A DNA stretch of 64,000 nt from Papilionanthe hookeriana x Papilionanthe teres. Its lineage: Eukaryota; Streptophyta; Magnoliopsida; Asparagales; Orchidaceae. The stretch is from the NCBI GenBank assembly GCA_022702705.1, contig CM040423.1, forward strand, positions 44,093,575-44,157,574, given 5' to 3'. Shown here one piece after another: positions 36,160 to 49,432 of this stretch. The notes beneath the pieces are model-generated. The model saw only the letters and a list, made by a program, of their open reading frames with translations. It searched no databases and was not told the DNA's origin. Position 1 is the first letter of the stretch. Every line of letters starts with the position of its first letter. Position numbers and translations under genes: made by a program.

Positions 36160-39100
36160 ATGGATTCAAAGAGAGAGGATAAGTCTGAAGCTGAGGTGAA
36201 GCAGTCCAAATTGAAGGGGTTGGGGAGCCATAGTGGTAATGATATGTACTTTAGAGCAGATAAAATTGATCTCAAGAGCTTGGATATTCAGCTGGAGAAG
36301 CGGCTGAACAAGGCTTGGAGTAAGGATAAGATTGAGAACTCTAAGGAGGAATGGGAGATTGATTTGTCTAAACTTGAGATTCGATATGAGGTGGCTCGAG
36401 GAACTTACGGTACTGTTTACAGAGGCGTTTATGATGGTCAAGACGTTGCAGGTACTTAACCTCATTCTCTTCACGTATTATGACTGTAGAACTGATTAAT
36501 TGATAGTTATATGTTATGCACGTTGCCATGCTGCTGCGGCAGTTCTGATTTTAATATACCGATTCATTCAATCGTAGTTCATTTGAAATTTTTACACGAT
36601 TTCAACCTAGAAAATCTATAGTTTTAATATAATTTCTTATGGAGTTTCGATGAGATGAATTTGCGCAACATATGTATGACTGGGATGATTATATTCAGTG
36701 GAAGTTTGTTGTTTATGACAGTTTTAAGCCCATTATTGGTGAGTTGAATATTCAACCATAGAAGTAATGTTGTAATTTATATTATTATTTTTATTTATTA
36801 ATGAGTTCAAATACATTTAAAATTTTAAGATTCGAGCAATATCTTATTTTCTAATACTGTTGAATTGTAATTTTTATTATCATACCATGATGCCACTAAA
36901 ATTATATAGCATGCGCTCAATCTTTATTTCACTAATCTATTACTTCTGAATATATTATCTATTGCTCTAATTTATCACTTTTTGTAGTGTATGTCTGCTA
37001 ATCAATATTCTATAATCTGCAAAAGGCATAAACAGAGGCATCTTACCTTGAATATTTAAGTATCTCCATAATCAATACATAAAGCTATGGATTTTATGTT
37101 GATCATTGGTATAAACTTATGATAATTAAAAATTCTTTATTAGCCCCACAATTACTTATATTACTAATCAGTATTCCATCATACATATATTTAGTAATGT
37201 CAACATATCTTAGATGCACAATTTATCTTTAAGTACACAATTAATTCTTATAATACTCAATCCGACACCTTCACAAATCAAGAAAATGTATATATGAAGA
37301 TTATTTTTTTTTGTTCACTTCTCCATTAATTGTTTTAATGAGAAACTTGTTTATATCATTTATGAGGCCAAATTAGTTATATGAAATTGATATAATTTTT
37401 CTAAGGTTATATTCCTTTAATTTTTCTTTCATGCCTCCATTGTATGAATAGTAAGTTTAATTTCTCTATAGTTAGCATCTCCTTAAACGTTATTATTGAA
37501 CTTAAATATTGACACTAAGGTGATCTTATATCATTTGACATTCTCTTAGTTTTAAAAGTTATTGAGATATTTTGAAATAAACAACTTTACCATCCCTTGT
37601 CATTCTCCATATCTCATTATTTTATACGAGCCCAAAGCCTTATCTTAATGAATTTTTTAGAACTAAATCTACTTTGCCTTTTTTGGATAAATCTATAATG
37701 TACATCACTATAATGTTTGTTATGACCTTCCAAAATCAGCTCTTTATTAAAGTTCTCATTTAGAAATTTCTCAAATTAACATATTTATCTTTTTTTATGT
37801 TTTTGTACTTTTTTTTTAATCATTTAACTTGATTGAATTCCTTAGATCCCTTATCTTAATTATTCTATATAGCTCATTTTTTTCTTTAGTACTAACCTAA
37901 TATATGTTAAAAGTTATTTCTTTTGCTTTACTTGCTACCGTTTTGCAATACTTCTAGTTTTGTTATAATCACTATAATTCTTAGTATTATTTAATTATTG
38001 CCAACATTTTAAAATGCATTTCTTTTTCTTAATAATCCCTTGTACTTCTTCGCTTGACCGCCAAGTCTACTTATATATCTATGATTTATTGTCAACCTCT
38101 CCTAAAATGTTTATAGCAATCCTATTAATAGAATTAACCATTTTTCCCCCACATCATATTAGAATCAACTAATGAATTCTAGGTTACTTATTGTAACAGT
38201 ATATATTGAAAGATTGATAATTTTTAACCTTTTGAATTTCATCATCTTATAGTAGAGCTGTAATTCTTTTTTATTTTTTTCGTTATGCTTTTAAAATGTA
38301 AATTCATAAGTACTATCATGCATTGTATGATCAAGTTTTCTCCTGGAATCACTTTAGAATCTTTGCAATTATATTTTTTCTTTTTTTCTAAGCAAGAACT
38401 AATTTGTTTGTTATTTGTTGACTCTTCTTTTGCAAGCAAGTGGGTGTTCTTCTTATTTATTATTTGTATTTTATGTTGCAAAAACATAGATTATTCTGAA
38501 ATTGATTGTAATTGCTTTTATTGTATTTATATATGTCGTATTCCATTACCATCATGTATTCTCTTGTCCATTTTACAAAAATCCATATGGCCACTTAAAT
38601 CACCTCTAATAGCCTTTTTTTTTCCAGCAGATATATATTATAGCAATTGATCAGTCTGTTTCCAAAATTGATTTTTTTAACACCCCATTAGTTTAGTGAC
38701 ATGTTCATACAATAAAATTAAACTAAATTATCAAATTACAAAATTTATTATTTTATAAATAACTTTTCTATTTATTTAAATCTAAATATGAATGAACAGT
38801 TTGTTTATTTATTTTAATATCTTAGCGGTTATTTCTATGAAACTGATCCATCTTTTAAAAGATTGCATAAACATTAAAGCCCTAAGCCTAAATCACCTTT
38901 GTCTTTCGTGGTGTCTCTATCGTTATATCTCCTCTCACTGTGCTAGAGACTTGTTTTCTACTTTTTATTTCTTTTATTTGCTCACGGATTGCCTTCATTG
39001 AAGCATCATTCAATTTTCATTTTGAAGATTTTTAATTATATGTATGAATGTCAATTTAACTTCCTAGTTATAATATGAATCATATGGTTATTGGATTTGG

Positions 39101-42100
39101 ATACTTGTAATTAATTTTGTTTTTTATTATATTAATTTTTTTATCATATTTTTTATTTACAAAATACTGAAAAGATTGATTTCATATACATATATAAATA
39201 TATATACATATATATGGACTCGAATATGTCGTCATTAAAAATTTTAATTTTTTGTTTTTGAAATTTTTTTCGCTCTCCTAAATTGCTATTTTTACAGTCA
39301 TTTTGCTTGACATCTCAATAATTCTTAATCCTCAAATCATTTGTCCATTAATATATGACATTGGATCTATCGTGCAAAAATCTTTTTTGCATGAAAATTG
39401 TGGGTAGTTGGGCGATGGCTCTTTAGATTAATTTTAAGTTTTGTTCAATCATGAGAATTTCATCATTAATAATCTGTGCAACTTTTCACGGTGACTAATG
39501 CGACCACTTTTTTCATAAAATTGTGTGCTCCGCTGTGATATGGAATTTTTATTATCGTTATTAAATCCGCCGTTAGAGTTTGTTTGTTTAAATTAGGTCA
39601 TATTAATTATTGCATTAGACGTTTTTTTTTTTTTGGTTTTTGTCAATTAATAACACTACGCTGCTCAAGAATAAATAGGTTTTATGCATCTTAAGGGATT
39701 CTAATGTAATTGCAAATTTTTAATATTTTGATAATAATGTTATCCATATACAAATTGTTTATAATAATTATCAGCTAGGCATGTATTCAGATGTAATTTT
39801 GAGAACTGGGTTTAGTGGTCCACTGTAAGATGCAAGGTCAATAAAGAAAACAAAAAATGTCCCTTTTATTATATTATGACCATGTATTAGAAATTAAGGA
39901 TCAGGATTAAGGCGATGAAGCAAAAAAAAAAAAAATATTCGCTTTAAATTGTACTAGGCAAATATAATGGAAGTTAATGGTTTTGGTTTGGCAACAAATT
40001 ACTAAATAATGTGCACATGATTAGCTTTATATTTATGCTAAATTATGGTGTCACACCTAGCTTAAAATGAGAAATGTGAGAGAATATGACCAAAGATGAA
40101 GTTTTGATTAAGGTATTATTATAAATAACTCTGACAGTGCCCTTTTACATTTATGTTAAGTACTATGACAATGAAACCAAAGGCTATACAGTAAAATAGG
40201 ATTAAAAAAGTTTCACTTTGACCTTTTCTCCTTTTACAACTAATATTATAAAAACAAGATTCTGGAATATAATGAACTGATAGCTGGATTGCATTATTCT
40301 AGATTATTTTTTTAGAAAATGAGTCTGTAGAAGAATTGTGAAAGATTTTTTCAGTTTTCCATGAGAAGATTTTCCATATGGAAGATTTACATTGATTGAA
40401 TGTGTCCATTATTTTTGTTTGCTAGTTCTTCTATTAATTGTGAGATACTATTGTATTTTTAAGTTATGCCCAACCCGTTGAGGATTATTTAAGAGGTTTC
40501 TTTGCTTTGAATCAACTGTCTAATCGCCTCTAATTTTTTTTATATGCGAGTATGTGTGTATTGTAGTCTTTATATGGTATGAATAGTATACTATTTCTTT
40601 CATGTGCTCGGAGAAGTTATATTTAATTTTTATAGTTACCTATTTGATTGCAAATGGTAAAAAATTATATCCGCAATGTTTTGTTGTGTTTTCTTTTGCT
40701 TTGAAAGTGAAGTTATTAATCATGGATAGATCTTTTTAAAATTTTAGAATATTAATCATGGATAGATATTTTTTTCCTTTAAATTTTAAGGTGATTCCAG
40801 GAAAAAAAAATTGATGACAAACATTAAGTAAAAGTTCTTGATTTGTATCTTAGAAGTCAAAAGCAATGTAACAAAAGATAAGATGGGATAGTAAGAAGCT
40901 ATAAATGATAATCTTAATGCTGATGTTATTTAAGAGATAAAATAGAAAATCTTAAGTTAAACCAAATGTGTAATAAAATTAAGAATTAAAATGACTTTTA
41001 TTGAAGTCCTTCAAGAGTTTATAGGCAGATCGTTTATAATGAGATTGGTGGTGTAAGAAGGAGGATAAAAATTTTGCGAGGATGGTAGTTTAGAATATGA
41101 AAATGTGATATTAAGTAGCCAAGGCAAATATGATGTGATCCACTAATTTTGATCAATGAGTTGTATCAAGAGTTAAAATGGTTGGATTAAAGGTGAAGAT
41201 ATCAAAGAAAAATAAAAACATTATTTGTTGGTAAATGTGTAGAGTTTTAAAGAAGAATTTATAAAGTAGAGTTAAATAAAAAAACAAGTATGGTGTTTGA
41301 AAAAATTGAAATTGATTTAACTTTGAATTAGTTGTTAGAAGATAATTTAGATGAGAATCCAATTGAGATTGCATTTTGTATGAGGTATGTTTAGGCAATC
41401 CAAAGGAGTATTAGACAAATAGGGGAATTTTCTGAAGTTAAGCAACTTAAATATAGTTGAATACATGATAGGAAGTTAAAATTAAATGTGAAATAAATAA
41501 TTGTTAGTTTGGAAGATCCAATTGATGCTTATGTGTGGTAGGTTTAAGTGTAATATATAGATCAAGGCATAACTTGTCGTTTTAATGTTAATTAAAGTGA
41601 AGTGACTCAAGGGTTATGAGCTTAAGTAATGTTACGTAGACTTGGGAAAAAAATTATAGAATTGCCTATGCTATAAATGGATCAAGTGTTGGGCCATAAA
41701 GAAATTTAGTTGTGATATAAATGAGTTTAATTGATTATTAGTGATTGTCAAACTGGGTTGGTATAAATGAGAATGCTAAAATGATTGATATAAATGTGCA
41801 CAGTATATTCTAATTACCGTCCTCTTTTGCCGTCCACTGTAGATTATCCAATCATAGATTTTCAATTGATGATCAAGTCTTGGTTGGTTTTGATTCACCA
41901 CACTCTTAGGGTTGCAGGCAATTGTACTTTCAACTGCAAAGCCTTGGCTGTGCCTTATTCATAATTTCAAGCTATTGGAGTAGGTGATATAACCAAGTGA
42001 TTCTAGTCCAAATGGTATCGGAGTAGTTCATGGTTTTGTATCATCGGTGATATCTTTGGGTGTCTAAAAAGGAGAGAATAACAAAGGATTATCAAGCGGA

Positions 42101-45068
42101 TATGATAATAATTATTGTGTAGTGTCCACGATGGAAGGGTGTGTCATGCAACTGCATTTGATCACAATTGATGATTGAGTCAGGGTGGTGTGGATTCTCT
42201 ATGCTTGTGGGTTTGCATGTAGCTGGACCTTTGGTTTTAAAGCCCTTGTTGCGTCTTCTTCTTCACTTTTGGGATTGGAAGATTTACATACATACCACTC
42301 AATTCCTGAGCTAACACCTAAACTTCAATTTTTACTTGCCTTGCATGCCACATTACCTACGTATTAAAAAGTGTATTTAACTTTTTACAAGTTAAATGGT
42401 GGTATTTTTAATGTCATATGAAAGATTTGAGTGTATAAGTCTCACAAGTTTAGATGTTAAATACGCAAATACATCGGGTGATATGTATGCAAATGCCACT
42501 TTGCAATTTGAGTGTTGTTGGTAGCAACATATGGTCCTACATCATTTTGTTGTAAAGTTGGGGATGAAATTATGAGAAAATAACTATCATTTAGCCTTTT
42601 GTGAACACTAATTTTTAAATATAACTGGTATTTTGGGTTTATTCAATTGATAGACGAAGATGCATTGATAAGAATATGATTGTATTTTTGGCATTTTCAA
42701 TTGATGGAAGAAGATGCATTGATAAGAAGAAGAGATAGAATCAATGTGGAGTCTTCGAAAGAAAACGGTGTAATTAATGATAACATGGGTTAAAATTTGT
42801 GCCATAGTTGTCTTTAATAGATGTAACACCATGTAGCAATCAATCAGAATTGATAGGGAATTTATCTGGCGGACACTAAACATTTTGCATTTGGCTAATA
42901 ATGAGGAGATTATTTGAAGCCAAGAAAATTAATGTAGGACTTTAAAATAACAAAAACCGACTCTTCTACCTCGAGAGCCTAATTACATGGATCATGACCT
43001 ACCTCATACAGCTTCAGTTTAGCCTAGCATGATCTGTCATTTTCTAATCCTTCTTTATTACTCACAAATGAAAATTTCGTTTAAGCATCTAACCAAAGTT
43101 GGAAATTGGTATTTTGTTGCATAAACATTTTTGGCTTGGTTGATCTAAATCATTTAAAATAATTTTTCACTATTGATCGGTGTTTATTTTCCAACAAAAG
43201 TTTGACTCGGATCATTCCGTTCGCCCTATTGTAGTGAAGCTATTGGACTGGGGGGAAGATGGCTATGCCACTGAAGCTGAAACAGTTGCTCTCAGGGCAT
43301 CGTTCGAGAAAGAGGTTGCTGTGTGGCATAAACTTAACCATCCAAATGTTACAAATGTAAGTTTCTTATGGACATATCTAAATTGGCATAAGATATCCTT
43401 TACATAAAGTTTACGAACGTTAATAAGACTTTTCAAATCCTGGTTGTAATATTTTGTTTCAATTTTTGGTTTTTCCTCCATCTTTTTAGCTCCCTCATTT
43501 TATTTACAATCCAAATGATCATTTCTCTTTGCTTCAGTTTGTTGGTGCATCTATGGGAACTAGCGAGCTCAAAATTCCACAAAAAAAATCACCAAACAAC
43601 TGCAACAATTCCCTCCCTGCTCGAGCCTGCTGTGTTGTTGTGGAGTATCTTGCCGGGGGAACATTGAAGACATTTTTGATTAAAAACAGCCGAAAGAAGC
43701 TTGCCTACAAAGTTGTAATCCAATTAGCATTAGATTTATCCAGAGGGTGAGTGCACTATTATTCTAAATATTGCACTTATAATGTGATATTTTAAAGGGG
43801 AAAGTGTCAAAATAGTCCCTTGACTATTTACATGGGGACTTTTACATGTGGTCATTTTAATCTTAGAGTCTATAAAAGTGTCAAATTAGTCTCCGGACTT
43901 CTTAATTTGGGCCTAAAATAGTCTTACATTGAGATTATTTCAGCCCATATTTAAAGACTGACGACTAAATGACATCCTGCAAAGAGTTAGGGGACTATTT
44001 TGACACTTTTCTCAAATCTTAAATGATAATCTTCAGCATAATTATTTGACTTGTAGGTTGAGTTATCTGCATTCACAGAAGATAGTTCATCGCGATGTCA
44101 AAACTGAAAATATGCTGTTGGATACCCAAAGAAACCTTAAAATTGCGGATTTTGGTGTCGCTCGAGTCGAGGCACAAAACCCCAAGGATATGACTGGTGA
44201 GACCGGTACCCTCGGCTACATGGCTCCAGAGGTGCATTTTTGCTAAGTTTGTTCTGCAAGCTTTGTTCCATAAGCCTATCCTTGATTTCAGCCTTTTTAA
44301 TGAGTATCCATGAAATTTCTATTGTGCAGGTCCTTGATGGTAAACCGTACAATAGAAAATGTGATGTATACAGCTTCGGCATATGTTTGTGGGAGATTTA
44401 CTGCTGTGACATGCCATATCCTAATTTAAGCTTTGTTGAAATCTCGTCCGCTGTTGTTAGGCAGGTTAGTTTTCAAATTTTCGCTACCAAATATTTCCAT
44501 TTACTCAAAACACTTCAAAATAAATTTACATATATGACCTTCTCTTGCACAAATCTTGCCATTATTGCTTAATATGTCAAATTGGCCATTGAGACCATCA
44601 GTTAGATTTTTGAATAAAAATATATTTAGAAACAAATGATATATTTATAATTTGTGACATCTAAGTAAAAATATTTACAGATCTAATGCCTAAGCTTTAC
44701 TTTTTGTATTATGACTTTTAAAAAGTAAAATACACCTTTTTCATGTATTACATAAGGTGGCATATACATGTCAAAATTGAAGTTCACGTTTTAGATATAT
44801 AAATGCATAGAATTTGAGTGGCATCTATATAAATCTTCCATAAACTTTGGTCCAACAGAACTTGAGACCGGATATCCCTCGCTGCTGCCCGAGTGCATTG
44901 GCGAACATCATGCGAAGATGTTGGGACCCAAATCCTGATAAGCGGCCTGAAATGGACGAGGTTGTGAAGCTTTTGGAGGCCATCGACACGAGCAAAGGAG
45001 GCGGTATGATTCCAGAAGACCAAGTTACCAAATGCTTATGCTTCTTATTTCCAACCCGCGGGCCTTAA
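36160..45068 (+). CDS. MRK1: Raf-like group C MAPKKK, MRK1-type serine/threonine kinase, six exons, 380 aa
   Basis: Exons 36160-36451, 43235-43356, 43538-43746, 44057-44231, 44330-44464 and 44859-45068 join in frame to 381 codons including TAA; all introns are GT-AG. I start at ATG 36160 because the frame above it begins without ATG. The N-terminal part has FRADKIDLKSLD typical of the MRK1/CBC group. Kinase features: GTYGTVYRG loop (81-89), VAVK lysine 99, HRDVKTEN with Asp221, DFG Asp239, GTLGYMAPE (258-266), and CDVYSFGICLWEIYCCDMPY in the C-lobe. The end, DTSKGGGMIPEDQ plus a Cys-rich tail and RGP, is diagnostic of this group, whose CBC members act in guard-cell light/CO2 signalling in the cytosol. 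Arabidopsis ATMRK1 is the closest match I know. All catalytic residues are present. Intron 1 (6.8 kb) is very long for the family and contains LINE and MITE DNA. The 43235 acceptor is chosen over 43207 because it restores VAVK without a stop. Confidence 0.95.
36780..38175 (-). mobile_element. Degenerate LINE in intron 1 of the kinase gene (minus strand)
   Basis: On the minus strand 38090-38160 reads MWGKMVNSINRIAINILGEVD followed by S-EEVQ-IIKKKK-like text. This is the linker between endonuclease and reverse transcriptase in the same LINE family as 47830-49310. The segment at 37020-37200 resembles its reverse-transcriptase part. Many stops and deletions; boundaries approximate. Confidence 0.5.
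38176..42279. other. Remainder of kinase intron 1, no feature recognised
   Basis: AT-rich intron DNA with no open frame of note. The 40850-41750 part is purine-rich on the plus strand and may be an old transposon in decay, but no domain can be read. Confidence 0.4.
42280..42498. mobile_element. Foldback MITE copy in kinase intron 1
   Basis: Left end GATTTACATACATACCACTC, right end GGTGATATGTATGCAAATG, its approximate reverse complement. The inner pair CTAACACCTAAACTTCAA and GTTTAGATGTTAAATACG is also inverted. The best-preserved member of the family in the window. Confidence 0.75.
43800..44011. mobile_element. MITE inside kinase intron 3
   Basis: GAAAGTGTCAAAATAGTCCC at the left and its reverse complement GGGACTATTTTGACACTTTTC at the right give near-perfect inverted ends on a 212-bp element. 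It makes up about two-thirds of the 310-bp intron and leaves both splice sites untouched. The target duplication is unclear. Confidence 0.88.
44735..44842. mobile_element. Half copy of the foldback MITE family in kinase intron 5
   Basis: TGAAGTTCACGTTTTAGATATATAAATGCATAGAATTTGAGTGGCATCTATATAAATCTTCC matches the right half of the family and ends 16 bp before exon 6. Confidence 0.55.
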
Positions 45069-46059
45069 CCTGTTCTTCACCTTAGCAAACATGGTTTTCT
45101 CTTCTTCCTCCGTCCCTCCATTTTTACTTTTTGGTGTGTACATTAGAATTTTTTTCCTTGAATCTTGACAAGTTTTTCAGTCTTATACGATTTTATTGTC
45201 CACCACCTTTCCTTTTTGTTTTAAATATTGCTTCTTGTCTTTTTGATATTCTTTATTGAAGGTGATTTGGCTTTACATTTACATGCTTGTTGTTAAACTG
45301 TTTAATGTTGGAGCTGTTTCATGGAAAAAACTTATAACAGTGTATTTTAACTCAAAGCTTTATGATCTACGTAGTTGCTTTGAGATGTGTGTAATACATG
45401 ATTAATTAATGATATTGATGGTCATAAAGTTCATTATGATTAAATTTGGGTGAGGAAATAATGAACTAAAATTTCATCTGTCTTATTAGAGATGGGAGGA
45501 GCTCTTTGTAAATATATTTGTTATACTTTATATTGATTTCATAGTTTTACTTTATTTTAAATTAAAATATAAATAAAATATAAAATATAAAACAAGAAAT
45601 AGAAGGGATCCCGGACAACGTCTTGATGAAATTATACCCACTATGCCCAAGCAGTTCACTGTTTTGACATTACAGGTGATGTCTTTTTTGGGATAATTAC
45701 ATACAAACCACCTCGAACATTGATATTTATAATTGAAGACTCGGGTGATTTTTTTGAACTACCGAACCGATGCATTTATGTATGCCACGATCAAACTATG
45801 GAGATTTGATAAAAATGAAGAATATGGGTTGGGGTTTTACCATAAAATTTGATATTTGAGTGAGAATTTGAAAAATGGATGAAAGAGGGTGGTTGATTTG
45901 TAAATATGAAGTTTCTGGTGGTCTGATTTGCATATTATTTAGCTCTTTATTAAGTCATCCAAGCAGCTGCTTATAGCTTCCACAATCTCTACAATCTCTT
46001 CTTCATAGCTAATCTGCTTCCAGTTATGACTTGAAAATCCTCATTGCTTTTCTTACAGG
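45069..46059. other. 3' flank of the kinase gene
   Basis: T-rich 3' untranslated region, end unknown. At 45690-45800 ATTACATACAAACCACC...GCATTTATGTATGCCACG is a further diverged MITE-like copy. No gene. Confidence 0.45.
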
Positions 46060-46259
46060 GCATTTACACATATGCATACTAACACCTAAACTTTGTTATT
46101 TTTACATTTATACCATCTAAATATCTCTTATGTCACATAAAAAATACCAACATTTTAACTTTTAAGTAAGGTATGCCTTTTCAAGTATGCAAAATTGAAG
46201 TTTAGATGTAAGATATGTAAATAATACATAAGAATTGAATGGCATGTATGTAAATCTCC
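46060..46259. mobile_element. Foldback MITE copy
   Basis: CATTTACACATATGCATACTAACACCTAAAC at the left and TTTAGATGTAAGATATGTAAATA...GGCATGTATGTAAATCTCC at the right. Confidence 0.7.
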
Positions 46260-46379
46260 ATTTCTTATTCTCGGTTTCAAGTAATGATAGAGGTAATTGT
46301 CAGCAGACTCATTTGTGTAAAACTGCAATATTGCATGTAAAAAGTGAATAGTGATTGCGGTAAAAATGTGATATTTTTG

Positions 46380-46475
46380 ATGTACTGTTAAAGAGTTTGG
46401 TGCTATGCAAGTAAGGTTTGACTGGTAGATATGTAAATATATATAAATTGTGTGGTTTCTCTGTGAATCTCCCTC
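46380..46475. mobile_element. Diverged half copy of the foldback MITE family
   Basis: GGTAGATATGTAAATATATATAAATTGTGTGG...GTGAATCTCC resembles the right arm. Confidence 0.4.
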
Positions 46476-46638
46476 CTTCCAGGATTTGTTCTTGACTGCA
46501 TCCTAAACATGTCAAACCTGCTAACTTTCTTTTAAAGTGTGATTAAACTTAGCTCGTCGTCTAAGAAAATAAAGGAGAAAGAAGGAAGTTAGGGAAGTAG
46601 CATGCCACTTGCACCATTTGTCACGATTTTTTTATGGC

Positions 46639-46833
46639 CATTATTACATATATATACTTCCGTATTTACATATGTAACACCATAAATTTATTTTTTACAT
46701 TTGTACCACCCAAATCTTTTTAAGATTTCAATACAGCTTTTCATGCGTAGGTAAGGGGATATGTAAGTAAAAGTTGAGGTTTGGGTGTTAAATTTGTAAA
46801 TAGATAGGAGTTGAGTGGCTTTTATGTAAATCT
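46639..46833. mobile_element. Foldback MITE copy
   Basis: Left TTACATATATATACTTCCGTATTTACATATGTAACACC, right GGTGTTAAATTTGTAAATAGATAGGAGTTGAGTGGCTTTTATGTAAATC, inverted halves. Confidence 0.7.
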
Positions 46834-46961
46834 TATTTTTTTTTCTTTTAATATAAACTAGGATTCATTATTGGAAGCATTTTATTATGTTTATTGGACC
46901 GTTAGAGTATTAGTTTCATGATCCTCTTTTTTTAGGGATGCATTATTTACAGACAATTCAA

Positions 46962-47100
46962 ATCTTTTGTTTTACATATCTATCACCTAAAATTTCAAAA
47001 TTTACATACATACCACTCCAATATCAAATGAGAAATCACTATTACAAACTTTTATCATTTGTAAATATCAAATTCAGTGTGTGGTATGCATTTATATTTT
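46962..47100. mobile_element. Foldback MITE copy, internally deleted
   Basis: TTACATACATACCACTCC at 47009 and GGTATGCATTTATATTTTCC at about 47082-47101. Confidence 0.5.
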
Positions 47101-47829
47101 CCTTTTTTTAATTATTTGTGGTGAGAAATAACTTCGTATAATCGCATCTAGTTATGCCAGTCTGATAGATGTAAAATAATTATTTTGTATTTTTTCATCT
47201 TAACTATAATAGTTTTTAGATATAATTTTTCTTTGTTACATTTTTGCAATTATTTTTACAAAGCAAATGGACCCACAGACTCTCAGTATCACCATTCTTT
47301 GTCTAAGGGTCCTTTTTGACAGCTTATTTGGTGCGGTAGTGTTTTGAAAGCGCAGCTAATCTGTTTGGGTAAATTGTGTTTTGGCAACTTATGCATTTTC
47401 AAAACTATGAAAATAGCGTTTTTACACCGCAACTACCTAGGTGCGGTGGGAGCTTTTTGGTTTAAGTCTGGCTTTTCCAAAAAAAAATAAAATTTGTAAT
47501 AGCCGCATCACCTAACTTATCAGCAGATTATATTTAATCAGCTTATTAGCAGATTATTCAATAAGTTGGGAAGATAGAACGTTGGTTTTACAAATTAAAA
47601 GTGTTGTGTTCTCTTTATGCAACATTTAAGGAAAAAAAAAATCAAATAGGTATAATGTTGCAATTTTAAATGGAGTTAGGGACCTACGTGATTGTTGTAT
47701 AAAAATGAATAATTATTTACTTTATTAATACAATTGCATTTAAAAAAAACTAATAAATATGATCGAGCATAGTGATCTTAACATTATTAACAATAATTAA
47801 ATATTTTATTCTTACCATCGTACTAGTAA
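47101..47829. other. No gene; possible hAT-type MITE at 47305-47475
   Basis: GGGTCCTTTTTGACAGCTTATTTGGTGCGG with a later inverted ACCGCAACTACCTAGGTGCGG and AAAAAGC blocks suggests a small inverted-repeat transposon; ends not resolved. Confidence 0.3.
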
Positions 47830-49310
47830 AAAGGAAGTTGAAGAGATTTTAAAAAACTAAGGGTGGAAAATCAGTACGATCTCATGACATCTTAATTGAA
47901 ATGTGGAAATATTTAAGAGATTTAGAAGTTTATTTGCTAATTAAAATGTTTAAGTTAATTTAAAAACTAAATGACTATGGAGTGGAGGAAGAATATTTTG
48001 GTCCCCATTTTTAAGAATAAAGGGGATACACAGAAGTTTGCAAAAAATATAGGAACTAAGTTGATGTGTCATACCTTAAAACTATGGGAGAGGGTAAATG
48101 AACATAGGTTAAAACATGATATAAAGATTTCTCATAATCAATTTGAATTTATGTCGGGCGGGTCTACTATGAAAGCTATACATTACTGAGAGGTTTGATA
48201 GAGAAGTACAAAGAGAATAAAGAGGATTTACATATAATTTTTATTGATTTAGAAAATGCTTAGCATAAGGTTCCAAGAGAAATGCTTTGGAAAATTCTAG
48301 AGAAGAAATGTGTTGATATGAATTTTATTCAAGTTATTAAAGATATTTATACTAAAGTTGTTGTGTCCAAACAAAATGTGGATTGGTCAAGTATTTTCAA
48401 TTGAATTACATTAGGGATCAGCTTTAAGCTCATATATTTTTGCTTTAGTCATGGATGCTCTTACTAGACATTTAGTGAAGGACGTATACCTTGGTGAATG
48501 GTTTTCGTTGTTGATAGCTTTCTTGTGGATATAGTTATTAGTTTAGGAAAAACTAGAATTATGGATGTCTACATTGGAGTCTAAAGGTCTTCATTTGAGT
48601 AGATCTAAAACTGAATACATGAAATATAATTTTTATAGTAGTAGCTCTAGTGGCATAGTTGCAACTGTAGGTGATCAAATCATTAAAAGGTGTGAATGTT
48701 TTTAGACATCTCAGGTCTGTTGTTTAAAGTGATGGTGATATAGATGGGGGTGTTATTAGTAGAATTCATGTTGGTTAGTTGTAGCGGAGAAATGCATCGG
48801 GCTTATTGTGTGATAGAGAAGTACTGCTTAGATTGAAAGGAAAATTTTATAATATGGTGGTGAGATCTGCAATGCTCTATGGCCTTGAATGGTGGCTTTT
48901 AAAAGAGAAGCATAAAACAAAGTTGAGTGTTGCCGAGATGAGAATGCTTAGGTGGATGAGAGGCTTGACACTTAGAGACAAGATGGGAAATGAATATATT
49001 TGAGATAGGGTAGTGTAGCTTTAGGGACATACTAGATTAGAGAGAGTAGTTCTAGATGGTTTGGTCACATTAAATGTCAACCATCTGATGATCCAGTTAG
49101 GAGAGCAAATGTTTTACATTCGACATATGTTAAGAAAGACAAAGGTAGATTTAAAAGAATTAGGCTTATTGTATTAAAAAAAATGATATTAGTTTATTAC
49201 AAATAAATGAATTATGACACTTGATAGGATGCAATGGAGAGAAAAGATTCATGTAGTCGACCACACTTAGTCGGGATAAAGACTTGTTGTTGTTGTTATT
49301 TTACAAATAG
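47830..49310 (+). mobile_element. LINE, reverse-transcriptase part to 3' end
   Basis: The 47950-48190 frame reads MEWRKNILVPIFKNKGDTQK, GTKLMCHTLKLWERVNEHRL and NQFEFMSGGSTMKAI, the fingers and palm of plant LINE reverse transcriptase. Further on come KENKEDLHIIFIDLENA, stop, HKVPREMLW and a corrupted F-ADD catalytic box near 48500, and the C-terminal WFGHIKC...DDPVRRAN. The 3' end GTCGACCACACTTAGTCGGGATAAAG...TTGTTGTTGTT (49255-49305) matches the minus-strand fragment at 5928. 5'-truncated, several stops and frameshifts: dead. Confidence 0.88.
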
Positions 49311-49338
49311 ATAATTTTTTGTAATGCATATTATAGTA

Positions 49339-49340
49339 AG

Positions 49341-49429
<89 letters not shown>
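49339..49429. repeat. (AT)n microsatellite, about 90 bp
   Basis: Uninterrupted TA/AT dinucleotides, directly between a LINE 3' end and a foldback MITE. Confidence 0.95.

Positions 49430-49430
<1 letters not shown>

Positions 49431-49432
<2 letters not shown>

Noticed and set aside
43207..43234. Earlier acceptor for kinase exon 2 (after CAACAAAAG)
   Set aside because: Joined to exon 1 it gives GTT TGA, an immediate stop, whereas the acceptor at 43234 restores the family motif VAVKLLDW.
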